The notes: generated by a model from the sequence alone, not told the origin. 64,000 nucleotides of DNA from Bretschneidera sinensis (GCA_023935145.1 CM043705.1:23588290-23652289); one strand, 5' to 3'; positions 21,553-33,858 are shown, numbered from the stretch's first letter. Made by a program: numbers and translations.

Positions 21553-24500
21553 ATGGCTGGTCGTGGTCGTCGTGGTCAAGCTATTCCAATAGCAGCTCCA
21601 GCACCGCAAGGAGACCCGCGAGATATCGAGTTAGAAGCGTTGAGGAGACAAGTGCAGCAACTCGAACAACGCCTAGAGCGTTATGAAACTTCTGAACATG
21701 GTGCTCCTCATCATGGCTCAGATGTTGAAGTTTCCAGCAATGATGGAGACGAAGTTAATCCTTTTCACCAAGCTCGTAGCCATGCCTCAAATGACAGCAC
21801 GCCACCTCACCCCCGTGAGCTAAGAAATCATGTTTTCTAACGTGATTATGACGTCAAGGTGGACATTCCAGAATTTGAACGAAGAATGCAACCCGATGAA
21901 TTCATTGATTGGCTTAACACCATTGAGCGGATCTTTGATTACAAAGATGTTGCAGATCACAAGAAGGTGAAGCTTGTTGCCATCAAGCTACGAAAACATG
22001 CTTCTATTTGGTGGGAACACCTTAAGAGGCAGCGAGAACGTGAAAGGAAGAGTCGCATTGTGACATGGGCAAAGATGAAGAAGGCTCTTAAGAAGAAGTA
22101 TTTGCCAGATCATTATAGGCAAGATGCTTTTCTTAAGTTCCACAACTTTCGACAAAACGATCTCTCCGTGGAAGAATATACAGCAGAGTTCGATTATTCT
22201 ATGATGCGTTGTGACATCGTAGAGCCCGAAGAACAAATGGTAGCCCGCTACTTTGGAGGGTTACGTCGTGAAATCAGTAATGTTGTACAATTACAACCTT
22301 ACTGGACCTACAATGATGTTTGCAAGCTAGCACTAAAGGTGGAGAAACAATTAATGGAAGGGCGTAAGAATACTTATCGACCTTTCAATCGCGATGGAAT
22401 CACAAACTGGGGGAGTAGTTCTACTTCCAAGGCCACTCCATCAACCAAAACTGCAGCTGCCAAACCACCTGCAAGGAATGAAGCTCCATCAGGTTCTAAT
22501 CGCTTCAATAATTCTAATTCAAGTAGAAAATGCTTTAAATGTCATGGTTTTGGACATATTGCTTCCGATTGTCCAAATCGCAAGATAATCTCCCTTGTTG
22601 AAGAAGAATTGGAAGATAATGCTGAGGAGGAGCAAGTTGAGGACGAATCCGAGGAGGAGTTCACATATGCGGATCAGGGAGAGTCTCTTGTTATTCGTAG
22701 ACTCTTGAAGTCAACTTATGCAGAAGATGATTGGCTTCGAAACAACATTTTGTCACACCAAATGCACTTCCAATGGCAAGGTGTGTACTGTCATCATTGA
22801 TGGAGGAAGTTGTGAGAATGTGGTGTCTACAACCATGGTGGAGAAGCTGAATCTAAAAACAGAAGCTCATTCCCATCCCTACAAACTTCAATGGCTTCGA
22901 AAAGGCAACGATATTCAGGTAACTAAGAAATGCTTAGTTCAATTCTCCATTGGGAAAAATTATGAGGATGAAGTTATGTATGATGTTGTCCCTATGGATG
23001 CATGTCATATACTACTTGGTAGGCCATGGCAGTATGATAGGAAAGTTATCCATGATGGTCTCAAAAACACCTATTCTTTTGTAAAGAATGGAATTAAAGT
23101 GACTTTAGCCCCACTGAAAATGATATTCACTCCTAAACCTTCTAAAGGGGAGGTTTGTAGTTTACTTTCTGTAGGTGAAGTTGAGAAAACTTTAACAGAA
23201 TGTGGAGAGGGGTACGCTCTTATGGTTGTTGAAAAGAAAGATCCCATTGAGATTCCACTTATAATACAACCACTTCTTAAGGAATTCCCTGATATTATTC
23301 CTGAAGAACTTCCACCGGGCCTTCCACCTATGAGGAGTATACAGCACCATATTGATCTTATTCCAAGTTCTGTTTTACCTAACAAAGCAGCTTATCGGAT
23401 GAATCCAAGGGAGCATGAAGAGTTACAAAGTTAAGTTGATGAGCTGATCTCCAAAGGCCTTGTACGAGAAAGCATGAGTCCTTGCGCTGTTCCAGCACTT
23501 CTAGTACCAAAGAAGGACGGTTCATGGCGAATGTGCATTGATAGCAGGGCTGTCAACAAAATCACCATCCGGTACCGCTTTCCCATCCCATGGTTGGATG
23601 ATCTCTTGGATCAACTTCATGGAGCCATAATCTTCTCAAACATCGATCTTCGCAGCGGATATCATCAAAATCGCATGAGAGATGGCGATGAATGGAAGAC
23701 AGCGTTCAAAACGAGAGATGGTCTTTATGAATGGATGGTCATGCCATTCGGACTATCTAATGCTCCGAGTACTTTTATGCGCCTTATGAATCATATTTTC
23801 AAACCATTTATAGGTCAATTTGTTGTTGTTTACTTTGATGATATCTTAGTTTACAGCAAGTCTCAAGAGCAACATATGGAGCATCTTCATCAAGTTTTCC
23901 AAACCTTACGGGAACAAAAGTTGTATGTCAACTTGAAGAAGTGTCATTTCTTCACTAATAGCCTTGTGTTCTTAGGCTATGTTGTTTGCAAAGAAGGAAT
24001 CATGATGGATCCGGGCAAGATAGAGGCAATCACCAGCTGGCCTATTCCCGAGTCCCTTCACGACATAAGAAGCTTTCATGGACTTGCATCATTCTATCGA
24101 CGGTTCATCAAAGGCTTCAGCACCATTATTGCTCCTATCACGGAATGCCTTAAAGGGGGAACATTCAAGTGGACGAAGGAAGCCCAAAAGAGCTTTGAAC
24201 TTCTCAAACAGAAGGTAACGGAGGCCCCAGTCTTTACACTTCCAGATTTCTCCAAAGTGTTCGAAGTTGATTGCGATGCCTCTAATTTAGGGGTTGGTGG
24301 TGTTCTCAGCCAAGAAGGTAAACCCATTGCCTTTTTTAGTGACAAGCTCAATGAATCTCGAAAGAAGAGTTCAACATATGACAAAGAATTCTATGCTCTT
24401 GTTCGTGCCTTGGGGCATTGGAGTCATTATCTACTCCATAAAGAGTTTATACTTCATTCTGATCATGAAGCTCTAAAGTATTTGAGCAGCCAACAAAAAC

Positions 24501-25944
24501 TCAACAAGCGACATGCAAAGTGGAGTGAATTCTTGCAAGCCTATTCATTCTCCATCAAGCACAAGTCAGGTAAACTTAATCAAGTTGCTGACGCCCTCAG
24601 TCGAAGACACTCTTTACTTAACACTATGCAAGTGCAGGTTTTGGGTTTTGAAGTTGTCAAAGAACTTTATAAAGATGATCTTGATTTTGGCAATGCATGG
24701 AAGGAATCTTCTAATGGTCCTAACAACCATTTCTTGTTACAAGATGGTTTTCTCTTCAAGAGCAATCTTTTGTGCATTCCTCGATGTTCGTTGAGAGAAG
24801 CCATTATCAAAGAAGCCCATGGAGGAGGCCTTGCTGGTCATTTTGGTAGAGATAAAACTTTAACTCTTGTGCAGGAACATTTTTTTTTGCCCAAATGGTG
24901 AGAGATGTTGAGCGACATGTGAAGCAATGTCAAATTTGCCACCTCGCAAAGAGTCGCAAGCAAAACATCGGGCTATACATCCAATTACCTATTCCTAATG
25001 CCCCATGGGAGGACATTAGTATGGATTTTGTTGTAGGTTTGCCAAGAACTCAACGAAATAAAGACTCCATTATGGTGGTGGTTGATCGATTCTCAAAGAT
25101 GGCTCATTTTGTTCCTTGCAACAAAACTCTTGATGCATCTCATGTTGCTGATCTATATTTCAGAGAAATTATCAAACTTCATGGCATTCCTAAGACAATT
25201 ACTTCTGATCGTGATTCCAAGTTCGTCGGACATTTTTGGCGTACTCTTTGGCGAAAGCTTGGCACTATCCTTCAATTCAGCTCCGCTTATCATCCCCAAA
25301 CAGATGGTCAACCTGAAGTCGTTAATCGAAGTTTGGGAAATCTTTTGAGAAACTTTGTGGGGAAGAACATCCGTCAATGGGATCTCCTCCTAGCTCAAGC
25401 TGAATTTGCCTATAATAGGTCTATTAGCCAAACCACTGGCTATAGCCCCTTTGAGGCTGTCTATGGTCTCAAACCTATTAGCCCTCTTGATTTGGCTCCA
25501 CTTCCGACTACTACCCAATTTAGTGGAGATGCCAATGAACGAATGAAGGAGATCAAGAAATTACATGAGCAGATTCGAGCTCATATTGAGAAGCAAAATG
25601 AGAAGTACCGCAAGCAAGCAAATAAACATAGAAAGCCTGCAGCTTTCAAAGAAGGAGATCTAGTATGGATTCATCTTCGAAAGGAACGTTTTCCCGCAAA
25701 ACAACGGTCTAAACTTCTGCCACGAGCTGATGGCCCATTTAAGGTACTTCAACGCATTGGAGAAAATGCTTAAAAGATTGAACTTCTAGGAGATTATGAA
25801 GTATCTGCAACTTTCAACGTGAGTGACTTATCTCCCTATGAAGTAAATGAAGAAATCTTGGACTTGAGGGCAAGTCCCCATCAACTGGGGGAGCCTAACA
25901 TGGGTATGTCCAACTTAGCATGGGCCTGCCCAACAAAAATCTAA
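21553..25944 (+). pseudogene. gag-pol: CRM-like gag-pol polyprotein of C1, broken
   Basis: Compared with the open C2 frame, C1 has stops at about 21838 (CAA to TAA), 23434 (CAA to TAA) and 25771 (TAC to TAA). It has frameshifts near 22750 and 24893, the latter in a T-rich run. All domains remain recognisable in order: Gag, CCHC knuckle, protease with IIDGGSC, RT with [11 protein letters not shown], RNase H, and integrase with the SMDF, TSDRDSKF and GQPEVVNR motifs. The frame runs into the 3' LTR as in C2. Most stops are C-to-T changes. No functional polyprotein is possible. Confidence 0.92.
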
Positions 25945-26624
25945 TAATCTCTTGTCAACTAAGCAAGGTGCAAGGTCCAAGCCCAAAGTGGAAGAAGATT
26001 CGGATGCAACAGCTTACTGGATTTAGGCTGATCATACCAGGTACAAAAGATCTCCTTTTTGAGATTTTCTTAAGTCCAAATTAAAGTTCAAGACGTCATC
26101 TTTCCAACCAAATAAGTTTCAGCCCATTTGGAGATGTCTACAAGAAGATATGACCATTTGAATTCTGGTCATTGGGTGCTCCTGAAAATCCGAAATTGTG
26201 TTCCTCTTTTTACTTTTGACCAATTCCTTGATTCCTTGCATGTTTTAGGGATTGTCTCATTCCTTGTTTTAGGGATTGTTTCCTTGCGTGTTTTATGGAT
26301 TGTTTTCTTACTTTTCCTAAGCTTAGAGGGTTGTTCTAAGCTCTATAAGTACTTGTGTTTGTAAGTTGAAAATCAGACTTGAGTTTATAAATTGACATCA
26401 GTCTTTGGCTTTTAGAAGAGAGTTTTCTCCTTCTTGTAATTCTGTATCTCTTTGGTATAATCCTCAGAGTGGTGAATTCCTATAGTTCTGTATCCCTTGT
26501 GTTAATCCTTTGGGTGGTGATATTCTATATCCCTTTGGTGTTATCTCTTGGGTGGTGAACTCTTATCTTTCATTTTGTTATTTGTTTGTTTAGTTTCCTT
26601 CAATTCTATTTAAATCCGGTATCA
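25896..26624 (+). repeat. 3' LTR of C1
   Basis: This 729-bp LTR follows the purine tract AACTGGGGGAGCC. It begins TAACATGG (a G-to-A change in the terminal TG) and ends CCGGTATCA, followed by GTTCC. It contains the shared promoter block from its first base to about 26370, with TATAAGTA near 26344. Confidence 0.92.
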
Positions 26625-26629
26625 GTTCC

Positions 26630-29600
26630 GCTCTGTCGATCGATGGTAGTATAAGAGATCTGTAACCCCCCGACATTTTTTACATAAGGGTTCCTGCTTC
26701 CTACCCATAGTTAGCATGTATCTCCCCAGGTCATACTTGAGTATCACATCGTAGACCCCCGCCCCAACTCTATCTTCCCTATCAGTGAACCGGAACATAG
26801 TGTGTAGGTACTCTTCAATGCAGCGGGGACGAGACGACATACTACGATCACGTACAAAAGTGCTGCCCTTCGGCTCGGCAATATGGAACCTCTCAACAAC
26901 TCCCCCCGTTCCCTTATGAGGTCTTATCGGGATAGGTAGGCCCAAGCCTTTCCCTTCCCCCACTGGGATTTTGCTTTCCTTATCTACGTGCGCACTGCGT
27001 CAGCACTGACGAAAAAGAAGTCGGCTTTACTGAGGAAGAAGTGGCGGGCCGGGTGCTTGTGGGCCCCCTCTGCAGCAAGTGCTTGTTGGACCCCACCCTC
27101 GTTTCCCGAGAGGGGGCCGGGTTGTGTTTCCCCCGCGGCCGGCCAGTGGCGGCAGAAAACGAACTCGGGCGGGCTCCGCGCAGTTCGCGTTTTCTTGTGT
27201 TGAGAGCTTCTCATTCTCTTATAGAAGCCCGCGTCCACGCCGGGGACAGGTAAAGCCCAGCTTAGCAGCAGGGAGCACTGAGCAATGGGGGAGATGAGGG
27301 CGACTCCGCCCATAGGTTGGACCACACCACAGGCTGAAGTCCTCCCACGGCAGGAGAAGGGCAGGGCAGCGTCCTCGTTGTCGGACCGGAACAAGAAAAG
27401 GAAGCTAATCGTTGGGGGGAAGACAAGGCTCGTGGAGTGCGACTCCACAAAAGAGCCTTACTCTATAGGGGCGCTAGCGCGCTACAACTAGCACTTTGAT
27501 TTGAAGCCAGCTGAAAAACGGATGCGCGCTAGTAGCGCGCAGCGGCTTTCAAGCTTTACAAACAAATAGGGCTTGCTTTATAGAGAGAGGTGAGTAAGGG
27601 GCTCGCTTCGCTTTTGTGGCGGAGCTCGCTGCCTTCCCACCCCTGCTTAGCGTTCCACTTGTGATTCTGGATGCAGTGGAGGATTTTGAGAAATGCGCCC
27701 GAATGTTCCCCCTCCCCCCATAAGACCCTATTTTTCTTTCCTTCTCGAGAAAGAGAAGAAAGGATTGATTCTCTTCTTTCATGTGAGAACGGCCCTATCT
27801 TGTATCGAAAGGCGTGCTATACACCATGTTGAGAAAGACCAACCTCCTATGTACCGTACCATTTTTTTACCTCGAAAGGGAGGTCCTCCTTATGATGCTA
27901 CGGTCGGCTGTCCGAAGTGCAAGGGCTCGGACTCGGATAGGATAGGATTGTGCGTTCGGGCCCTTCGGGTGTCATATTTTGGCCGAGTTTACCGTACCCC
28001 CGGCCCTTATGTTACGCGACCGTAAGCTGTTACGCCAGAAATAAAAGGTTCCACACGAGCTCTCGTTCTGCGGCGTGGTGGCAGCACCGATAGGGGATTG
28101 GCTCCAGGTGTAGATAGGGTAAAATCTGCAGGGGTCATGCAAATACATAGGCCCCTTCCCTTCTCTTTTGGATAAATGGGGTGGTTTAGAAGGCGCTTTC
28201 CGATCTACGGTCCCTCGGAGCGAAGGGTTAGGCAGGTAGTATGGGCCCTCTGACTTCCATCTATGTGCTGCGCGGCTCCCGCGAAGTGAATGAAGGGAAG
28301 CTCTTCGAGCTTACGGGTGAGCTTACGTACGCTTACTCTCAGCCTCTTTGATTGGTAGGCGGGCGGGCTAAGCCCCCTACTTAAGATTCCATTCATAAGG
28401 GTAATTTTTTGTTGTCGTGACGCTTTGGTTAGGCCGACTACTACTATACTATAGGCGACTTCTAGCTTCTATAGTGGCCCTTCCACTTTGGTGTAGTTTT
28501 AGTTTGTATTTGTACTAAATGAATATATCAAACCAAACAAAGGCGAGCAGTATAAGCCCTTCTCCGGCCTGGGAAAAGCAGCGAACTCTAGAAGCTAGGG
28601 CGTTGTTCACCTTTGGACACGAACTCTATTCCGTTCTCAGCGGAAACCCGCCTTAGAAATGGAACGTCGACTTATCTTATTGCCTCTAAGACAGCGCTGA
28701 TAGCTTGTAGTGAACAGCCCCCTTATGAAACCAACCGAAAGAAGCCTTTGGTACTTAAGTAGTTAAGGTTTGGAACCCTTGCAACTATGATAGAAAGCCG
28801 TTTGCTTGTTGCCAAACCCTTCGCCTTTCTTTTGAATCAAAGTAGGCCGCGACTGTTGTATTTTAGTCGGTCGGGGGAAGCTACCGCTTATACGACAGCT
28901 CCGCTTCCTCGTCTTGCTTCTGGCAAAGCTTCTACTTTGCTTGCTTCTCTCGCGCTTGCTTGCGCGAAGGCTTAAAGTCCTTTTCGCTAGGTCCAAAAGT
29001 TCCGTCAAAGCGAAAGATCTGATCCAACAGAAATCCCGCTATTGAGCGCAGCTGATATGCGGCTACAGCTAGGCGATCATATCATGCCATAAAAAACTTT
29101 TATATGTATAGAGAGATCCCCTAGATATACAAATAGAATAGATGTTTATGGATAGACAGACATTCCATTGATTCTGAGGGGCTGAAAAAGCTCGTCGATC
29201 CAAATGAATCATTCTTTTGGTATCTCTTCATCCCCCACCCCGAAACTGACCCACAGCACAGCGCCCATTTCGCTTCGCGCGCGGGAAGGCAACGAAGTTC
29301 AGTTCATGAGACCGCGGCGGAGTGGAGCAGCTGCGACACTCTTTTTCCTTAGCTGGATCTCGCTGGTGCCACCTAAACGGTAGGTAGGCGGCGGATGTGT
29401 GACGTTTGGAGTTGTCGTTCGTGCACCTGTCCCCAATGGAAGAATGAGTGATCCGTTCCCCTGCGGATCATGGCCTTACCACTCGGTCCCCGATGGCCAG
29501 CGGAGGATTCGGTATAGCAGCTCACGTTCGTTTGTGCTGCGCGTTTCCGCTGGACGGGACACATGTTAGCTGTAGGAAGTATGGTTCCGAAAGTGACTTC

Positions 29601-30387
29601 GGTTCGCCAGTTCAGGCTCAACTCCTCGCTTTACGTTAGTGGACCTACAGGTCGGGCCGGGGCTCTGCGCTCTTTCTTTCTGTGTGGGACGATGCCGGGG
29701 AGAGAAGGGAATGCGTCGAGCCGGCGAACAACAACAACACAACTACATTTTGGCTTTTCCCTCCATGAGATGAGCCTAGTGCATTGGACCGATGGATAAG
29801 AGAACTGAGCTGGCCCAAAAAGCGCTTGGGCGCTCTACGTACGATGTAGACTCCATCAGATACATATCGATTTCTTTCTGATGGATCAAGAATAGATAGT
29901 TGTCTCATCAATAGATAGAAATAGGGTTCCTACTATTTCGATCTATCAGAACAGATCAGGCTATCTTTCAATCGATTTGAAAATAGCACGTTCATATCGC
30001 TTTTCGTTCATTTTCGCCACGCCAACATAGCCGCCATAATAAGAAGCAGGCGAAGCAGCTAGAAGCAAGCGCTTCTAGCCCTTGAATTCTTATTTACGAA
30101 TGAATTGGGAAAGCCAACAAACAGAAAGATTCGATTCTGACTTCGTGGAGCCGGTGCTGCTGTTGCCTGCGCGTAGAGCCGTCCCCCACTCCCGTCCCGG
30201 GGCGCTAAGGGGCTTTTGTTTTTGGAACAGACGGCAGTGTTTTGCTGACGCCTCGAATCAAGCTTTTGTTGCGACATGCTATGTTTTCTCCCCCATTGCT
30301 AGTAGGTTGATGGGTCGCACGCCCGGCACAAATGTTTTGGCCTTGTGTGTCCATAACTCAAAATAGGTGACCTAACGGCTGCCGCCC
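26630..30387 (-). other. nad4: nad4 intron 2, 5' and middle part
   Basis: This is the larger part of group II intron nad4i976, starting GGGCGGCAG right after exon 2 on the minus strand and joined to 17089-16980 once C1 is removed, for a total of about 3.87 kb. The open frames here are short, overlapping and on both strands, with no maturase or other recognisable domain. The region contains the 22-bp repeat shared with 7733-7754. I see no tRNA or other gene in it. Confidence 0.8.
27471..27492. repeat. 22-bp dispersed repeat, copy 2
   Basis: This is the exact reverse complement of 7733-7754, with core TAGCGCGCTA, inside nad4 intron 2. Confidence 0.6.
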
Positions 30388-30893
30388 GACTAAACATACC
30401 AATAGTCACCAGATTCATATGGGCTACTGAGGAGTAAGCAATGATCTTCTTAAGATCGATCTGTCTTGAAGTGGTCAAGGAATTATATATTATAGCAATC
30501 GCGCTTAAAGTATAAATGAAAGGAGTAGAACAAAGTGTCGCTTCGGGAAACATGGGTATTGAAAATCTTAAAAACCCGTGGGGTCCCAATTTTGAAGGAA
30601 TTCCTGCCAAGATGATGGATCCTGCCGTAGGTGCCTCTACATGAGCTTCGGGTAACCAAATATGAACTGGTACCATAGGCACTTTGACGGCGAAAGAAGC
30701 AATCCATAGAAAGATTTGGCGCCGCTCACTAAATTCTGTGGTTAATGAGATTTGTAAATCGGTGGTTCCTGTTTGGAGAAGAATCAACAGAATAGCTAAT
30801 AGCATAAAAACAGATCCAAGTAAAGTATAAAGGAAAAACTGATATGCTGCCTTGATCTTTCTTTGTCTCGAACCCCATACCCCTATAATAATG
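30388..30893 (-). pseudogene. nad4: nad4 exon 2 (NUMT copy)
   Basis: This encodes the N-central part of NADH dehydrogenase subunit 4, from IIIGVWGSRQRKIKAAYQ to HMNLVTIGMFS, including the proton-channel helices around PVHIWLPEAHVEAPTAGS. Its length is 506 bp, against 515 bp known for angiosperm exon 2. A 9-bp in-frame deletion removes three residues before SFAVKVPM. Pro, Ser and His at GIPSKLGPHGF and TLCSTPF, where the mature protein has Leu, Tyr or Phe, indicate unedited DNA. Asn in IIYNSLTT, where Thr is usual, may be a mutation. The frame is otherwise open. Confidence 0.92.
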
Positions 30894-31757
30894 GTAGAGT
30901 AAGGGGTGGCCCCAAAGCGGAATTGACCGGTGGTGGTTGGTCGAAGCTCCAGTAGGTAGCCACTCCCTTCTCAGGGAACCGTACGTGAGACTTTCGCATC
31001 ATACGGCTCCGTCCCAAGCTTCCGTCGTCGGCCCTTGTCATTAGACCACTATCTATGCATGTATTTTCAGCCTGGACTCTCGAATCTTTTGCTTTTCGGG
31101 TGGTGGCGAACAATGCAGCTTGCGTTGTGGGAGATGCCCGCCCGTAGGGCCCGGCCTGCTTCTCGCCCGAAAGAACCGCTCACTAGCTAGCCGGACTAGT
31201 GGGGGGCCCTATCTGGAGACATACTGAAAACCATACCTTTCGAACCGAACGCAACGCCCGTCTTCCAAATCAAAAGAAAAATGGGCTCGTTGGGAAGAAA
31301 GATGGAGTGCGGCCTGTAGAGCACATGTAACGCACAGTCGGGTTGCTCACGCAACGGATCTCTCTCTCTATCTATAGATAGCCTTATGTTATGGCCGTCC
31401 CCCGACTTACGGCCTTTATGCTACTACTACTGTGATGTGAGCGGTTCAAATTGGTTTGATCTTTCCCAATTATCCTGGCCGGAACTTGTACGCAGCACTT
31501 ATACGGGCATAAAGGTTTGGAACTCTTTTCTTATCTGAATCTTAAGGACAGGACCCTACCCTATTCTCGAACCCTCTGCCGAGCTTAACCCTGCCCACAT
31601 TTCCTTTTGAAGGGGGCCAAAGAAATGTCTCCACCTGCTGTCAACAGTCTTTCTTCGGAATTCTACTGAACGGGTCGATCCTCCCCTCCCGTTTGTTTTA
31701 GCAACTTATCCTAAGGTCTCCTCGCCAAGAGCTCCCCGGCGACGACAGAGGAACCAA
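30894..31757 (-). other. nad4: nad4 intron 1, 3' part
   Basis: This is the 3' end of group II intron nad4i461, ending in AC before exon 2 and containing domain V. It is interrupted by A3 at 31757 and resumes at 43032 after that element. The target duplication ACCAA of A3 occupies 31753-31757. Confidence 0.82.
30976..31009 (-). ncRNA. Group II intron domain V, nad4 intron 1
   Basis: This is a 34-nt hairpin reading GAGCCGTATG...CACGTACGGTTC on the minus strand with a GAAA tetraloop, 82 nt before the 3' splice site. One pair in the upper stem is mismatched (GATGC against GTCTC), a likely post-transfer mutation. Confidence 0.85.
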
Positions 31758-33632
31758 TGATAGGAACACTTTGTGTTACGTTTTTAATGCCTTTCCTACC
31801 CTATTTGGCTTTGTAATTCTCTTAACTTTGTTATTTTGAGCTTAGTTTCTTTTCTTAGTATTTAGAAAGCTTGTGAACGTGGGAATGGTAAAATAAGGTG
31901 CTAAAATGAGTTTTCCTAGTTACTTTAGGAAATCTAAGTGGATTAAGAAAATAGTCTTATCATTCTAAAAAAACTTTTCTAATTATGGAAACTTTCCTTA
32001 TCTATTATTTTCTGATTTCTTTATAGGGTTCCACCTTGGAATTATTTGGATGATGTGTCAAAACACAAAAGAATATTGGAGTCCATTAGTGACATGGGTA
32101 TGTCCAACCTAACATGGGCTTGCACAACAAAAGATCACATAATCTCTTGTCAACTAAGCAAGGTGCAAGGTCCAAGCCCAAAGTGGAGGAAGATTCGGAT
32201 GCAACAGCCTACTGGATTTTGGCCCATCATAACAGGCCCAAACAATATCATTTTTGAGACTTTCTTAGGTCAAAATTGAAGTTCAAGACGTCTTCTTTCC
32301 AGCCCAACAAGTTTCAGCTCATTTGGAGATGTGTGGAAGAAGATATGACCGTTTGAATTCTACTAGTTGGGTCCTCCTGAAATTTCGGGATTGTATTCCT
32401 CTTTCTTACTTTTGGCCATTCCTTGATTCTTTGCATGTTTTAGGGATTGTTTCCTTGCATGTTTCATGGCTTGTTTTTAGCATTGTTTTCTTGCTTTTCC
32501 TAAGCTTAGAGGGTTGTTCTAAACTCTATAAATAGGGTGTTTGTAAGCTGAAAGAGATCATCTTTTCTCTTGGAACCATCTCTACTCAAAATTCAAGAAG
32601 CAAAAGGCTAAAACACTCCACCATTCCTTCTCCAATTGTGAGCACATTAGGACTTTTCCAAAATGTGTTCTCCTTCATCTATCATCATAGCCGTGAGGTT
32701 CATCACCATTAACATCTCAAGCTTCCTTGAGTGTGTTCAAGAAGTGTACCCTTTACGGCTATTCTTTTTAATTGTTTCAGCCTTGGATTCTTATGTTAGA
32801 TATTATTATTAATTCAATGAGTTGGTTAATTTTCAGATTTATTCTTTAATGTTTTTGAATTGTTCATGATATGTAGACATATTAATTCATTACATATGTT
32901 GAATTTTCAGTTCTGTTATATTGAAAACTTTGATATTGCAAATCATTGAAGCCATAATCGCACTTTCGATCACCTAATTGATCTGGAGTACGATTTAAAG
33001 TGGTAAAAGCTATGAACAATAGCCAATGTTCTGGAAATTGAATGTTCTTTATCCATGGACTTTTTTTCATAGGAATAAGGAACATGTTATTGAATCATAA
33101 TTCCTTTTGATCTTAATGATTTGTTTAAGTAATTGTAAGGATGCGCTGAGTATTAACTTGATTGCTTAAACAAAATAACTAGCTGATGGACTTTTCCTAA
33201 GCTTAGTGATTATCTAAGAAGGAATTTATAAAGTGCATGATCTCTTTAGGCTTGCACTTTGATTCAATTCTGATATGTGATTGAGGCACGAATTCGTTGT
33301 CTACATTGAAACAATTTGATTAGTCATTTAACAAACTTGATTTTCTGAATTGTGAGAGAAAATGATCAATTGTAAATAATTGTTCTTTAATTTCCTTAGT
33401 AAAATTAGTAAAAAGAAAAATCAGATCATGAAAACCCCCTAATCTTATGTAATGTTAATAGATGTAGATTTATATTTGTTTATAAACTGCTAATTAAACC
33501 AATCAAATCATTTATTATTATTTTTATGAAGTATAGAGTACCCGCAATCCCCGGCCAATAACGATACCCTACTAATCACTTTACTACAATCTTCTGCAGG
33601 GTTTGTTGATGACCGAAATAAATGGTCTATCA
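31758..33632 (+). repeat. 5' LTR of Athila A3
   Basis: This 1875-bp LTR runs from TGATAGGAACAC to GGTCTATCA. It holds the promoter block shared with the CRM and TG LTRs at about 32090-32553. It has one 24-bp minisatellite unit, the fewest among the Athila copies here. Confidence 0.93.
32090..32553 (+). promoter_or_regulatory. Shared U3 promoter block in the A3 LTR
   Basis: The block starts TGACATGGGTATGTCC, the exact left terminus of the C2 LTR, and stays alignable with the CRM and TG LTRs through the TATA box (TATAAATA, 32527-32534) and about 20 bp beyond (TGTTTGTAAG). Flanking Athila LTR sequence on both sides has no CRM counterpart. Homologous blocks lie at about 1366-1849, 12012-12500, 41484-41947, 44588-45101 and 62915-63408 in the other Athila LTRs. 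It most likely carries the transcription start. The direction of capture is inferred. Confidence 0.75.
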
Positions 33633-33634
33633 AA

Positions 33635-33653
33635 TGGCGCCGTTGCCGGGGAT
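33635..33653 (+). other. Primer-binding site of A3 (tRNA-Asp)
   Basis: TGGCGCCGTTGCCGGGGAT lies two bases after the 5' LTR. It is complementary to the 3' end of plant aspartate tRNA, the usual primer of Athila elements. Confidence 0.9.
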
Positions 33654-33858
33654 TGCAAAATCTCTATATTTTAGTGTCATTTAACTTGTTAATATTCTTC
33701 TTAACATATAATATAACTTGTGTTTTACTTGATTGCAATTTTAGCATGTGACTTCCTTAAAACCATTTATAACGTTTGTAAGGGAAGCTCATTATTATTT
33801 GTATTTCAAACTTTAACTTATATATTGATTCCTTTGCTTTTGTTATTTAGGTCCATGA

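Larger units (their letters stand above)
17090..26624 (+). mobile_element. CRM-like element C1, decayed, in nad4 intron 2
   Basis: This chromovirus is inserted in nad4 intron 2 with the perfect duplication GTTCC (17085-17089 and 26625-26629). Without the nested TG2 it is about 5.87 kb, the same as C2. It has 729-bp LTRs, a tRNA-iMet primer site and a purine tract. Its 5' LTR is split by TG2, and its 3' LTR starts TAACATGG rather than TGACATGG, so the terminal dinucleotide is mutated. The polyprotein carries several stops and frameshifts, which makes it older than C2 and TG2. Confidence 0.93.

Noticed and set aside
26984..29911. Dense overlapping open frames in nad4 intron 2
   Set aside because: Several frames cover the same bases on both strands, with no conserved motifs. 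The region is accounted for as intron.
13584..31757. The alternative that this is the resident mitochondrial genome with inserted retrotransposons
   Set aside because: Six insertions with 5-bp duplications, nesting, solo-LTR formation, nad4 indels, changed domain V hairpins and C-to-T decay of the elements fit nuclear DNA better. Long reads would settle it.
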